A stretch of DNA of 64,000 nt. Source: Gorsachius magnificus (taxonomy: Eukaryota; Chordata; Aves; Pelecaniformes; Ardeidae). Below the pieces are notes generated by a model that worked only from the letters and a program-made list of their open reading frames with translations, made no database searches and had not been told where the DNA came from. Shown here piece by piece: positions 1-11,500 of this stretch. The stretch covers positions 930,001 through 994,000 of the forward strand of contig CM067081.1 of the NCBI GenBank assembly GCA_034008185.1, given 5' to 3'. A program made the translations under genes and the position numbers. Positions within the stretch are counted from its first letter, which is position 1. Each line of letters starts with the position of its first letter.

Positions 1-233
1 CCGGCAGCAACCGGTGCGTCGGGGGGGGGGGGGGGGACGGCCCGGGTCGGGGTCACCGCCCACCCCCCCGCCCCCCCCCAGCCTGCCCCGCTGCCGGCGG
101 CACGGCGCGAACGTCACGCTTGAGGGGGGAAAAAAAGCAAAGCCAAAAATATTCGGGGCTTCCCGCCCAGCGGGAGCAGCTTGGAAAGCGCCACCGGCCC
201 CCCCCCCCCCCACCCCCCCCCGGTATGGCCTTC

Positions 234-266
<33 letters not shown>

Positions 267-911
267 GCGCTGCCGGCCCAGCGGTGCAGGCAGGCGATGC
301 CGCCCTGGTGCGGGGTACCCAGCGAGCGGCCAGGGCTTGGACCCCCCAAATCTGCAGGGGGGGGGGCGCGTGCTGTGTGGAAAAGGCTTTTGCAAAGCGG
401 GGGGCGGGCGCGTGCAGTTGGGGGGTACCCCCTGCCCCCGCCGGCGGCACCCTGCAGAAGGGGTGCCGGGGGGGGGGGGGGGGGTGGTGCGGGGGGGGGG
501 GCGGGGCCCCGGCCGGGGTTTTGGGGCCCGGGGGTGTGCCAGGAGGGGCGGGGGAGGCCCCCCCCCCCCGGAGCGGCCAAGCCCCCCCACCCAGGGAATT
601 TCACTTCCCGCTTACGGGAAGGCGAAACTGGGGCCGGCCTTTGGCCGCGGCGGTTCCCACGGGGGGGGCCCCCCCCGGCACCCCGGGGGCACCCCAGCCC
701 GCGGCCACTGTTTCGGCACGGTGTGGTCCCCCCCCCCCCCAGGCACGGCTGGGCCCCGGGAGGTGGGGGGCGGCCCCGTGGGGCTGGGTGGGGGGTGCCG
801 TGCCCGTGGGGGGCCGTTTCCTGACCTATTTTGCAGGCGGCTTCCAGAAAGTGTGGCAGGAGCTGCGGGCAGCCGGGGGGGCTCAGCAGGGCAGGGACGT
901 CGCTTGCCGGA
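1..911. other. GC-rich upstream DNA, no gene seen
   Basis: Long G and C homopolymers and a TCC trinucleotide run near 232-257. Open frames on both strands are low-complexity Pro/Gly/Arg sequences without domain similarity. A tttgcag/gcgg at about 830-838 looks like an acceptor, but nothing recognisable follows it. Confidence 0.5.
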
Positions 912-2345
912 TGGACTTGCCCCTTTTTTGCTGGATTTGCCCCTTTTCTGGCTAGCATGGCCCCTTTTCTGGCTAGCATGGACCTTTTCTGGCTAGCGTG
1001 GCCCCTTTCTGGCTAGCGTGGTCCCTTTTCTGGCTAGCGTGGCCCTTTTCCGGCTAGCATGGCTCCTTTCTGGCTAGCGTGGCCCCTTTTCTGGCTAGCA
1101 TGGTCCCTTTTCTGGCTAGCCTGGACCTTTTCTGGCTAGCATGGCCCCTTTCCTGGCTAGCGTGGCCCCTTTTCTGGCTAGTGTGGCCCTTTTCCAGCTA
1201 GCATGGCTCCTTTCTGGCTAGTGTGGCCCCTTTCTGGCTAGCGTGGCCCCTTTTCTGGCTAGCATGGACCTTTTCTGGCTAGCATGGCCCCTTTCTGGCT
1301 AGCGTGGCCCCTTTTCTGGCTAGCGTGGTCCCTTTTCTGGCTAGCGTGGCCCCTTTCTGGCTAGCGTGGTCCCTTTTCTGGCTAGCGTGGCCCCTTTTCT
1401 GGCTAGCATGGCCCCTTTCGGGCTAGCGTGGCCCCTTTTCTGGCTAGCATGGACCCTTTTCTGGCTAGCATGGACCTTTCTGGCTAGCATGGCCCCTTTC
1501 TGGCTAGCGTGGCCCCTTTCTGGCTAGTGTGGCCCCTTTCTGGCTAGCGTGGCCCCTTTCTGGCTAACGTAGTCCCTTTTCTGGCTAGCATGGCTCCTTT
1601 CTGGCTAGTATGGCCCCTTTTCTGGCTAGCATGGACCTTTTCTGGCTAGCGTGGCCCCTTTCTGGCTAGCGTGGTCCCTTTTCTGGCTAGCGTGGCCCCT
1701 TTTCTGGCTAGCGTGGCCCTTTTCTGGCTAGCATGGCTCCTTTCTGGCTAGCGTGGCCCCTTTTCTGGCTAGCATGGCCCCTTTTCTGGCTAGCGTGGCC
1801 CCTTTTCTGGCTAGCGTGTGTGGCCCTTTTCCAGCTAGCATGGGTCCTGTTCTGGCTAGCATGGCCCCTTTCTGGCTAGCGTGGCCCCTTTTCTGGCTAG
1901 CGTGGCCCTTTTCTGGCTAGCATGGCCCTTTTCTGGCTAGCGTGGCCCTTTTCTGGCTAGCGTGGCCCCTTTTCTGGCTAGCGTGGTCCCTTATCTGGCT
2001 AGCGTGGCCCCTTTCTGGCTAGTGTGGCCCCTTTCTGGCTAGCGTGGCCCCTTTCTGGCTAACGTAGTCCCTTTTCTGGCTAGCATGGCTCCTTTCTGGC
2101 TAGTATGGCCCCTTTTCTGGCTAGCGTGGCCCCTTTCTGGCTAGCGTGGCCCCTTTCTGGCTAGCGTGGCCCCTTTTCTGGCTAGCGTGGCCCCTTTTCT
2201 GGCTAGCGTGGTCCCTTTTCTGGCTAGCGTGGCCCCTTTCTGGCTAACGTAGTCCGTTTTCTGGCTAGCATGGCTCCTATCTGGCTAGCATGGTCCCTTT
2301 TCTGGCTAACGTGGCCCCTTTCTGGCTAGCGTGGCCCCATTCTGG
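912..2345. repeat. Minisatellite, ~19-21-bp unit, roughly 70 copies
   Basis: The unit is ttttctggctagcgtggccc with variants at a few positions (agcatgg, agtgtgg, ctaacgtag). Almost every unit carries GCTAGC. Variant units recur in blocks (about 1545-1630, 2040-2120 and 2225-2290 share the ctaacgtagtcc unit followed by agcatggctcc), showing a higher-order layer from block duplication. Confidence 0.95.
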
Positions 2346-2527
2346 TGAGCTCTGCCAGGCAGGCGGCGATGCCCCGGGAGGGGGTGCCGGGAACTCGGGT
2401 GTCCTCGTTCGTGCCGCAGCCCAGGGCACACTTCACCTTCCCGGGTTTTACTTCCAGGGGGAGAAGAGAACCATGGGCAGCAGCTCGGGGAAATGAGGAA
2501 CCCCCCGTGGCCCGGCCCCCTGGTCCC

Positions 2528-2880
2528 CGATGCCTTCCTCATCACCCTCCTCATCACCCTCCTCATCACCCTCCTCATCGCCTTCCCCCACACCCCATGC
2601 ACACCCCACTCCCCACGCACACCCCACACCCCCATGCACGCCCCACATGCCCCACACCTCCATGCACACCCCACACCTCCATGCACCCCCATGCACACCC
2701 CACCCCCATGCACACCCCACACCCCCATGCACACCCCACACCCCCATGCACGCCCCACACACCCCGCACCTCCATGCACGCCCCACACGCCCCACACCCC
2801 ATGCACGCCCCACACCTGCATGCACCCCCCCATGCCCCACACCTCCGTGCATGCCCCACACCTCCATGCATGCCCCGCTC
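2528..2880. repeat. Tandem repeats: 12-bp catcaccctcct, then cacaccccatgcac
   Basis: Four copies of a 12-bp unit (2530-2578) lead into about 300 bases of degenerate ~15-18-bp units built on ccccacacccccatgcac. The alternating CA/TG content makes stop-free frames on both strands that are not genes. Confidence 0.9.
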
Positions 2881-5800
2881 CCGTGGGACGCAGCAGAGCT
2901 GCCTTGGGGCAGTTCCCACCGCCGGGAGCTCGGCAGCCGGTGGCCCCCGTGGAGGAATGCAGGGAGCGGAGGAGCTACAAAGCAGCCCGGGCAGCCTGCA
3001 GCGAGGCTGGGGCACCGGCCCGGCTGCCTGAGCATGGAGCACTTTGAGATTGGAATCGCTGGCAGCAGGAAGAGGCTCTGAAGAACCTTTTCCACCCTTC
3101 GATTTTGATGACTTGGCAAGATTTAAGTTGATTTCGGAGCGCTGCCTGGGGCCTGGTGTGTTTGAATCTGCTTTGCATCTCGTATTTGCTGCCCCGTGCT
3201 CCGCTGTGAGATCTTGAAAATGAAAGGGCTTCAGCTTCCCAGCGCGAGACCTCTGCAGCTGCGGGGCTGTGCTGGGGCGAAGCGCCGCAGCAGTTTCGGT
3301 GGGAGGTCTGTGGGGTGCGTGCTGCTGGGAGCCAAGGCTCCATGCAATCCCGGGACCCTGCTTCTGCTTTTGGGCGTTTTCTGCTCGCTGAGAACTCGTG
3401 TCGGCAAGTTTCGGTGCGAGGATGCGGCGCTTTCGATTCCCGGCCAGTCGGTCCTGGGCTCCCCTGCCAGGCCGGCTCCATCCCCTGGCTCCTGCAGGGA
3501 CGCTGGGGACATCAGACAGCCACGACCCCAGCTGAGGACCCTTTCTTAATTTTGGCAAAAGGGGTCAAAAAGCACCTCGGGGCGAGGCTGCCTGCCCAGT
3601 TTGCCCAGCGCAGCTGGGGGCATGGTGGCTGAGTCACCCCCTTCCCACCGTCGGCCATCCCTGACCCCACGGGTCCCCCCACAACCTGGCTCCATGTCCC
3701 CAGTGCCCACCGGGACCCCCATGGGTGAGGCCTTGCTGCCCTCCTGGGGGGTCCCCAGGGGTCCTGGGGTGGCAGGGACATGGCAGCCACTTGGCCGCTC
3801 GTCCCTTCCTCACTGGTGGCCAGGGCTCGGCTTGTCCCGCTGGCCCCAGGACACCCCGTCCTCGGCGCCCCGGTGCCGCGCTGCGCAGCTTTCCGGGGAC
3901 CACCCTCCCTGGTTCTTCCTTCCTCTCTTGCCGAAGGCCCTGCCCCATCCCGCCATCAGCGGGGCTCGTCTGGCATCGGGGTCCGGCTTCCTCCCCTCCC
4001 ATGGCGGCTGCGGTCGGCGCGCCTCTGCTGTGCCAAGATACCGTGGGTTTTGCCGGGGCCGGAGAGCTCTCGCGGCGGTTATTGCAACACGTCCCCCCGT
4101 GCGTGGGGCTCGTAACGTCCGTCTCGGCTTTTTGGCAAGTTCCTGATCGCCGAAACGGCGTTTGAGGAAGTCCCTGGGCGGGCAGAGACCCCTCCGCGAG
4201 CCTCCGCCGGGGAGCCAGGCATGGGCTGCGGGCTCGCCGGCCACCTCGCCCCGTCCACCCCCCGCAGCTGAGCCCAGGTACCGCGCTTCACCTTGCTTTA
4301 ATTAGCGCTCCTTGACGAACGAGCCCGAAGGCCTGGGAGAGGGGGACGCCGGGGTGGAGGCAGGGTTTGCCTGCCCTGCCCGCCGGGTTGCCGGTGCTGG
4401 CGGAGGAACCGGGATGGGGATTAGAGAGGACAAACGGGTGATGCACGCCCGACCGGCTCCCGCACCTCCGTTCCTCCGTCTCAAAGGGCAGAGCCGTGGG
4501 GCAGCCGCGGTTCGGCTGCCGGTGCCCGGGGACGGTGCTGCCAGGAGCCCCGCTGGCCCCGGAGCCGCTCGCTGCAGCTCTGCCACTGATGCACCCAGCG
4601 GTCTTGGTCAAACCACTTGACTCCCGCTGCCTCGTTAGGGGTGACGATGATTTAGCCGGGTGCCGCAGGGCTGCCAGGGTGCAGGGTACTCACCTGCCAC
4701 CCCCGGTCAGAGCCCACCGCCCTTCCCATTGCTCGTTAATCTAATGAGCCTGGCCCTCGTTACTGCCAGGCACGCTCCCATGGCCCGTTTGTCTCCGGTT
4801 TGTGGGATGGGAAACCCACGGCCCCGACGGCAGCGGTGGGACGCGGTGGGAGAAGGACGGGTGCAGCCCCGCGGCCTGGGGGGCTCGGGCTCTCCTGCCT
4901 GCGGCCCCCGGGGGGGGGTGACCCCGGCTGGTTTGCAGCGGTGCTGCTGGGTGGCCGATGCACCGTCTGGCACCGCCGGCGAGCAAAGCCAGGGCAAGGA
5001 GCCCAGGGGTGGCTGCAAAGGGGAGGGCACGGCCGTTTCCTTGCTTAACTCTGCTTCGTAAAGGAGTCCCGGGCGCAGGGTGTCCCCCGAGGCTGGGGAC
5101 ACCGGTGCAGGGATGGGGGCGGCAGGGGAGAGGGTCCCCAGTGCCCTGGGTGGAGGCTGAGCCCCAGGAGCCCAGCGCGATGGGGGTGCAGGTGGCCGGG
5201 GATGAAGAGCATCCAACCCCCTCCGCTAAGTTGGTGGCATCCCCGCAGGCCGGTGACGGGGGCGGCTGCGGGACCCCCCGGGAAAGCAGCCAGCACCCCG
5301 TGGAGCAGGGAGACGGCCAAGCCCCTCGCTCAGGGCCGTGGGGCCGGTGGGGACCATCCCTGCTCACCCCCAGGCCCTCCATCCCCAGCACGGGGCGACC
5401 GAGGGTGGCGTGGGCTCGGGCTGGGGCTGCCGGGGTCTGACCGGGGTTCGCAGCCCCCGCGCCCCTCGTCACGCCGCCCTGACAGCCCTCAAGTCTCTTA
5501 CAAAACAGCCCTGGCCGAGTTGCCTAATCCCGGGGAGGAATGCGGTGGGTAAGCACGGCGAGGATTTGCGAGCCGAAAGGGGCGGTGGGGGCCAGGACTC
5601 AGTGACCCCCCCCCCCGGGCCACCGGCTGGGTTACGGCGGCTCTCGGGGTTGGTTTTGTCTCTGGAATTCCCTCGTCTCCTTTTGGGCAGAGGTTAAGCG
5701 ACCAACGGCCAGAGGAGGGGACCCAGCCAGGTCCCGCCGAATGATTTACTCGGGGAGGGCAAAGGGCTGGAGAGCGATGGCGGGCGGCCAGCGCGGCGCC

Positions 5801-5944
5801 CCAGGGACCCGGTGGGTCCCCCGGCAGAGCTGTGTCCCCAGGCCCCGTCGAGCCACGGCGAGGCCCCCGTGGCTGCCCCAGCGCCCCGCTGCTGCGCACA
5901 CCGTGCCGGGACGGTGCCGGAGGTGAGCGTCCGGTGGATGCAGC
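2881..5944. other. Upstream non-repetitive DNA, no gene identified
   Basis: Moderately GC-rich and mostly unique. I found no conserved protein segment, tRNA-like fold or clear promoter. 3040-3560 is less GC-biased than its surroundings and could hold an ARAP1 non-coding exon, but no evidence decides this. Confidence 0.4.
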
Positions 5945-6035
5945 CATCCCCCCGCAGCGGTGTCCCCCCGCAGCGGTGTCCCCCCGCAGCGGTGTCCCCC
6001 CGCAGAGGTGTCTCCCCGCAGAGGTGTCCCCCCGC
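5945..6035. repeat. 16-bp tandem repeat resembling splice acceptors
   Basis: Units of cagcggtgtccccccg (later cagaggtgtctccccg). Each junction spells polypyrimidine plus cgcag. About five copies lie in the presumed ARAP1 5' UTR intron. Confidence 0.85.
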
Positions 6036-6443
6036 CAGCAGCGCCACACGATCCCAGTGGGCTCGGTGCAAAAGCAGAACCAGCAGCGAGCGACACTGGT
6101 GCCACCGCCGCGCACTCTCCTCCTCCCGGCAAGGCTGAGCCCGGGGAGGTGGGGAGGGGGGGGCATGGGTGTGTGCCCACCCCCTGCCACCCCAGACTCC
6201 TGGGGATGGCTCTGTCCCCACCGCCACTGCCACCGCCTTCCCCTCAGCTCCTCCGCAGGGTTTCGCCTCTGCGAGGGACCCGGGGGCCGAGCCTGCCTGC
6301 ACGGGCAGCACCGGGCGTCCTGTGACAGCGATGTCACCCGGCGCCGTCACGAGGCTATTTTTAATCCTTGCTGGGGTTTATTTTTCAGCGGTGGTGGTGG
6401 GAGAGGGAAAGGGCCGGTCTGGGTGCACGGCCCCTCCTCTTTT

Positions 6444-6569
6444 GTGCTGCCGCAGGGGGTTTCGTGCTGCCAGCTGGGTTTGCTGGGTCCACTGGGAGGG
6501 TCCTGGGTGCTGCCGCAGGGGGTTTTGTTCTGCCGGCTGGGTTTGCTGGGACCACTGGGAGGGTCCTGG
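6444..6569. repeat. 63-bp direct duplication
   Basis: Two adjacent copies of a 63-bp segment beginning gtgctgccgcaggggg differ at a handful of bases. A partial third copy starts at 6570. Confidence 0.85.
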
Positions 6570-7863
6570 GTGCTGCTGGTTCCGCTGGTGCAGCCGGCAA
6601 GGGGGGGCCAGCCCCGGGGTCCCCGCTGCTCCTTCCTCGGTGGGAGATGGATGCTCGGGTTTTGTGGCCGGGGAGGGGGCACCGCGGCCGGACCCCTGTG
6701 GCAGCACCGGGATGCGGGGTCTGGAGGCCGCTGGGGAGCGGAGCCCGGCGCGGGGGGGCTCTGCCGGGCTGGGCAGGGATGGCCACCGCTCCACCGGCCC
6801 CGGTGCCGAAACCGCAAGTGCTGGCGGGGGGGGGGCGGGGGGGGCTGCCTGAGTCAGCGCGAACGTGACTGTGCCGGGCACATCCCGGCCCCGGGGGCTC
6901 CGTGGGGTCCTCTTCAAAAAAGTTCAAAAAAGCCTCGGGGAACCCCAAACCAGGGCGCCGGCGGTGCTGTGGGTGCCACCCGCCTGGGGGGACTGTGCCC
7001 CCCCAGCCCGCGGGGCTGTGCCCACCCGTGGGTGGGAAGGTGGGGGATCCCCTCCCCGCCGCTCGGTGGGATAACGGGCTCGGCTGCTCAGTGGGGTGGC
7101 ACGGGTGGGCTGCTGGGGTCCGGCAGGAGCTGGGGTGCTGAGCCACCCCCCGCGTCCCCCCCCCCCGCCACCCCATCTCTGGGTGCCCCAAGGATGCTCT
7201 GCCGGGTGGGCATACCCCGGGGTGCTGTGCCGGAGGGGTGCGCCGAGGGCAGCGGGCACCCCCGGGGGGGCCGGCAGCGATGCCGTGGTGGGAGTCGGGG
7301 TTCGGTGGGGTGGGGGACGGGGTCTGCAGCAGCAGCAGCAGCACCGCCCGGGCCGGGGGCAGCAGGGACCATGTTGGCAGGCAGGGGTCAGGATCTGGCC
7401 CCTCTCCTAAAGCCGCGAGCTCGCCCCCAGGCCAGATCTCGGACCGACTGAGCACCGGGGCTTGTGCTTGCTCTCCCGGGCCTTCGGGAGACGGCATTTG
7501 GGACCCTGGGGGTTTGTCGGGGCTGGGGGCTCCTCTCAGCACCCCATTGATGGGCCAAGGTTTTCTCCGGCGTTGGTGAGGTGCAGCCTTCCAGACCTGT
7601 CTGTCTGTCCGTGCCCCCCCATCCGGGCACGCTCGGGCAGAGGCTGGTTGGGGTGACAGCCCTGGGGACCCCTGCAGCCCCCTCCGTTCAGGGGAGGTGC
7701 TGGCAGCGTGCAGGTGCCCAATCCTGCTGGGGACAGGGGGTGGCTGGGGGCAAGAATCTCCCCCAAACCCCCCCTGCTTAGCTGGGAAATAGTGACGGGA
7801 CCCTGGGCTTCAGCCTGGGCTGATCCTGACCCCGAGCTCCTCCCTGCTTCTCTCCATCCCCAG
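6570..7863. other. Region before ARAP1 exon 1, no gene identified
   Basis: GC-rich with a short CAG repeat near 7328-7343. It presumably belongs to the 5' UTR intron that ends at the acceptor at 7863. Confidence 0.4.
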
Positions 7864-7942
7864 GTCCTGATGCCGTCCTGAGCCTCGCCGGGCGCGGGAG
7901 ATGCACTGAACAGCGCAAGGTCCCTGCGACCCGGCCCCCGCC
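7864..7942 (+). other. ARAP1: ARAP1 5' UTR portion of first coding exon
   Basis: A pyrimidine-rich tract ends in ccccag at 7863. It is followed by 79 bases without an in-frame extension of the coding region, then the ATG. The acceptor implies at least one further non-coding exon and the promoter upstream; I could not identify these in 1-7863. Confidence 0.65.
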
Positions 7943-8588
7943 ATGGAGGAGGGGGGGTCTTTGCCGGTGGCCGCCTGGCTGGCGGCCCTCCACCTCGACC
8001 AGTACGTGGAGAACTTCCAGCAGAGCGAGCTGTGGTCGGTGTGGGACTGCCGGGCGCTGACGGACGAGGCGCTCACCCAGCTCGGCGTGGTGCTGCCCGG
8101 CCACCGCCGCCGCATCCTCCTGGGGCTGCAGAAAGCCTTCGCCGAGGCCACCCTGCCCACCGTGACCCCCCAGCCCCCTGCCAGGAAACCCGTGCCCCTG
8201 AAACGCCACATCTTCCGCCTGAGCACCGCGCCCTGCCGGGGCAGCCGGAGCAGCCGGAGCCCCAGTGCCCGGTGGTGCCCGCTGGGTCCCCGCTGCTGGA
8301 GCCCGAGCGGGGTGGGAGCTTCACCCAGCTGCCCCCCCCCCCCCCCCCTAAGCCTCCCCTGCACTGGCCCCCACCCGTCCCCGTGCCCCGCAGCCGCCCC
8401 CCGGCCCCGGAGGTGCCCTCCCCACCGGCCCTCGCCGAGAAGCCCCCAGCTGAAAGCCGGGCGAGACCCCCGCTGCCCCCGCTGCCGGCCAAGCGTCACC
8501 AGCTGGAAGAGAAGGGCCAGGCCCCGCAGGCCCCCCCGCCACCCGGTTGCCCACCGGAGCTGCCCCCGAGGGCCACGTCCCAGAGGAG
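7943..8588 (+). CDS. ARAP1: ARAP1 coding exon 1: SAM domain and proline-rich linker (frameshifted)
   Basis: The first ~66 codons form a SAM domain (VAAWLAALHLDQYVENF, then LPGHRRRILLGLQ), followed by the family-typical KPVPLKRHIFR. SAM domains mediate protein-protein contacts; in ARAP proteins this one can bind SHIP2-type SAM partners. After about position 8215 the sensible reading moves to another frame (LLEPERGGSFTQL, LPPLPAKRHQLEEK). That second frame splices in phase to exon 2. The change equals one missing base; an extra G in the GGGG run at 8238-8241 would join the two parts. A 17-C run (8332-8348) encodes polyproline and is an alternative error site. The donor is ag/gtaagg at 8589; the exon ends after two bases of a codon. 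Confidence 0.9.
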
Positions 8589-11500
8589 GTAAGGGGGCTG
8601 CGGGGGCTGAGCTGGGGCGCCTGGGGCAGCGGGGTCCCTGCGGGGATTGGCTGTGATGGGGGGGACCCTCGGGTGGGTGCAGCTTGGGGGTACCCCCACC
8701 CCCCCAGCACATCCCCTGGGGTACCCACACCCCCTCAGACCCACACCCCCCCGCACTCCCCTGGAGTATCCACACACCCCACCCCCCCACATCCCCAGGG
8801 GTACGACAGACCCCCCCACATCCCCTGGAGTACCCACACCCCCCAGACCCCCCCACATCCCCGGGGTAGCACGACCCCCACACATCCCCTGGAGTACCCA
8901 CACCCCCCAGACCCCCACACATCCCCAGGGGTATGCACAGACCCCCACACATCCCCTGGGGGTACCCACACCCCCACATATCTTCTGGGGTACCCACACC
9001 TCCCCAGGACATCCCTGGGATACCCACACCCCCCAGACCCCCACGCATCCCCAGGGGTACGCACAGACCCCCACGCATCCCCTGGGGTACCCACACTCCC
9101 CAGACCCCTGCACATCCCCTGGGGTACCCACACCCCCCAGACCCCTGCACATCCCCTGGGGGTCCCACAGCCTGGGGGGGGGATCACCCGCAGAGCTGCA
9201 GCTGCTCTCGTCCCGGCCAGTGGTGGCCTCTCCTCTCACGCTGTCCCCCTGGGGGTGTCACCCCCAGGGACACCCCAGCTTTGTCCCCATCCCCTTTCGG
9301 GGTGTGTGTGTGGGGGGATGCGGGGCCAGTGTGGGGGGCTCTGTGAGCGCTGGGGGCCGTGGCTCTTTTCTCTCCCCGCCTCCACGTGCCTCTCGGGGGC
9401 TGATGTGTGGGGCTGGATGCGGCCACCGTGGCCACCCCAGGCTGTCCTGGCCTTGGGCTTCGCTCCCCCCTTTGCCCCCCCCAGTGGGCCAATGCAGGGC
9501 CCCCGTTTTGCCCATTGCCCCCCGCTGCGGGCAGCGCTGAGGCCCGAGGAACTCGTCACACCCTGTGGGGGCAGGCAGCAAACCGCAGGCAGGGGGGAGC
9601 CGGCAGCTGCTGGCTGGTGCGGCCGGATGAGACGAGAGCAGGCCGGGCTTTGGGGAGAGCAGCGCTCGCAGCCCCCCCCGTGATGGTCCCCCCCCCCGCC
9701 CCAGTGCCCCCCCTCGCTGAGCCGCAGCACCTCCCTGCAAGCCCAGCGCTTGCAGCCCCGTGGCCCCGCTGTTTTTGCTTTCATGACCCCCCCCTCCCGC
9801 CCCCCGCTCTGGTCCCCCCCGCCGTCCCATGGCCGCTGCACCCCAAAATCCTGCGGAGCTGTGTGTGGGCGCCGAGCCGGAGGTGGGAGCAGGGTTTTGG
9901 GGAGGTGGGGGGCAGAGCACCCCTGGGTGCAAGCATCCCTCTGGGGTGCGGGGGGGTAACGTGGCGGCCACAGCCGGGAGGCTCAGCGAGGCTGCACGGC
10001 CCCCCCCGGGGAGCAGCGCTGCACCCCCCCAGCACCCCAAGGGGCGAGCTGCTGGCCCCCGGGGTGCTGGTGCTGGCCGAGACCCCCGAGGTCCCTCTGT
10101 GGTCAGGATGGGGACGGGGAGGGGGGGCGGCTGTGCCCCCCCCACTCCAGCAGGCTCTTTGGGGCACAACCCCCACGTTGTGTCCCCCCCCCGCCTGCGC
10201 TTTGCCCCCCGCCTTGGCGCCGGGGTGGGATGCTGAGCCGGGGAGGGGGCTCGGGCAGCCGGGGAGGGGCTGGCACCCCTTGGGGGGGCCCCGGGGGGCC
10301 CGGCCCGGCCCCGGGGCCCCCCCCCCTGCCCGGGGCGGCCCCCAAAATCCCCCCCCCCACCCCGGAGCCTCTCGCCCTCCTGCCCTGCCCGGGGGGGGGT
10401 CACCGGTGCCCGGCGAGGCCGGTGGCCACCGCTTTGGTGTTTGGCCGTGCCACCGCTCCGGCCGGCTCAGGAAGTTTTGCTGGCGGGCGAGCGCTGCGCA
10501 GGAAGTGCCGGGGGGGGGGGGGGGGACGGACGACGACGGGGGGGGGGGGGGACACGAGCGTCGCTCCCCACCGGCATCACCGGCCGAGCCCCGGCCCTGG
10601 CCCTGCTGGGGGTCCCCCGCCCAGGTAGGGGTCGGCACCGCCGCTGGGGGCGGCCGGGGCCGCGGGGGGGTCGGCACGGGAAGCGAGCGCTGCCGGTGCT
10701 GCCGGGCTCGCTCCGTGTGCTCGGCCGGGGCTTTCCCCCCCGCCCCCCCGCGGGGGGAAGCCTCCCTGTGCCACCGGGAACCGCCCCCCCCCCCCCCCGC
10801 CCACCCCCCCATCGGGCCCCCCCCCGCCGCTGCTCGCCCGGACGTTTCCTTCCACCCGGGGAGCCGAACCCCCGGCGCTCAGCACCCCGGGGTGCCCCGG
10901 GGGGGGGGGTGGTGACCCCAAAGGAGAGGGGGGGGGGCGGGCGCACCGAGGCACGCGTGGCGTGTAGGTGACACGCGTAACCGGGGCGTAAGTGTGTCCG
11001 TGGGTCCGAGCTTGGCCACGGCAGGACAGCGGGGACGGGGGGGGCTGCGGGGGGGGCACGGCAGCGTACAGACCCTGCTGCCCCAGTGCGTGCATACGGC
11101 GGGGCGTAGAGGTGCTGGTGTGGGGTGCTGGGAGGGGGGGGTGAGGGGGTGGGTGCCTATAGGGGATGGGCACGGCGGGGGGGGCTGAGGGGCACTGGGT
11201 GCCTATAGGGGATGGGCACGGCGGGGGGGGGATGAGGGGGACTGGGTGTCTATAGGGGATGGGCACGGCGGGGGGGGGGGGAGGTGAGGGGCACTGGGTG
11301 CCTATAGGGGATGGGCACGGCGGGGGGGGGGTGAGGGGCACTGGGTGCCTATAGGGGATGGGCACGGCGGGGGGGGGATGAGGGGCACTGGGTGTCTATA
11401 GGGGATGGGCACGGCGGGGGGGGGGTGAGGGGCACTGGGTGCCTATAGGGGATGGGCACGGCGGGGGGGGATGAGGGGCACTGGGTGCCTATAGGGGATG

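Noticed and set aside
1..7863. 3' exons of STARD10, which neighbours ARAP1 in mammals
   Set aside because: No START-domain or C-terminal STARD10 residues were recognised on either strand.
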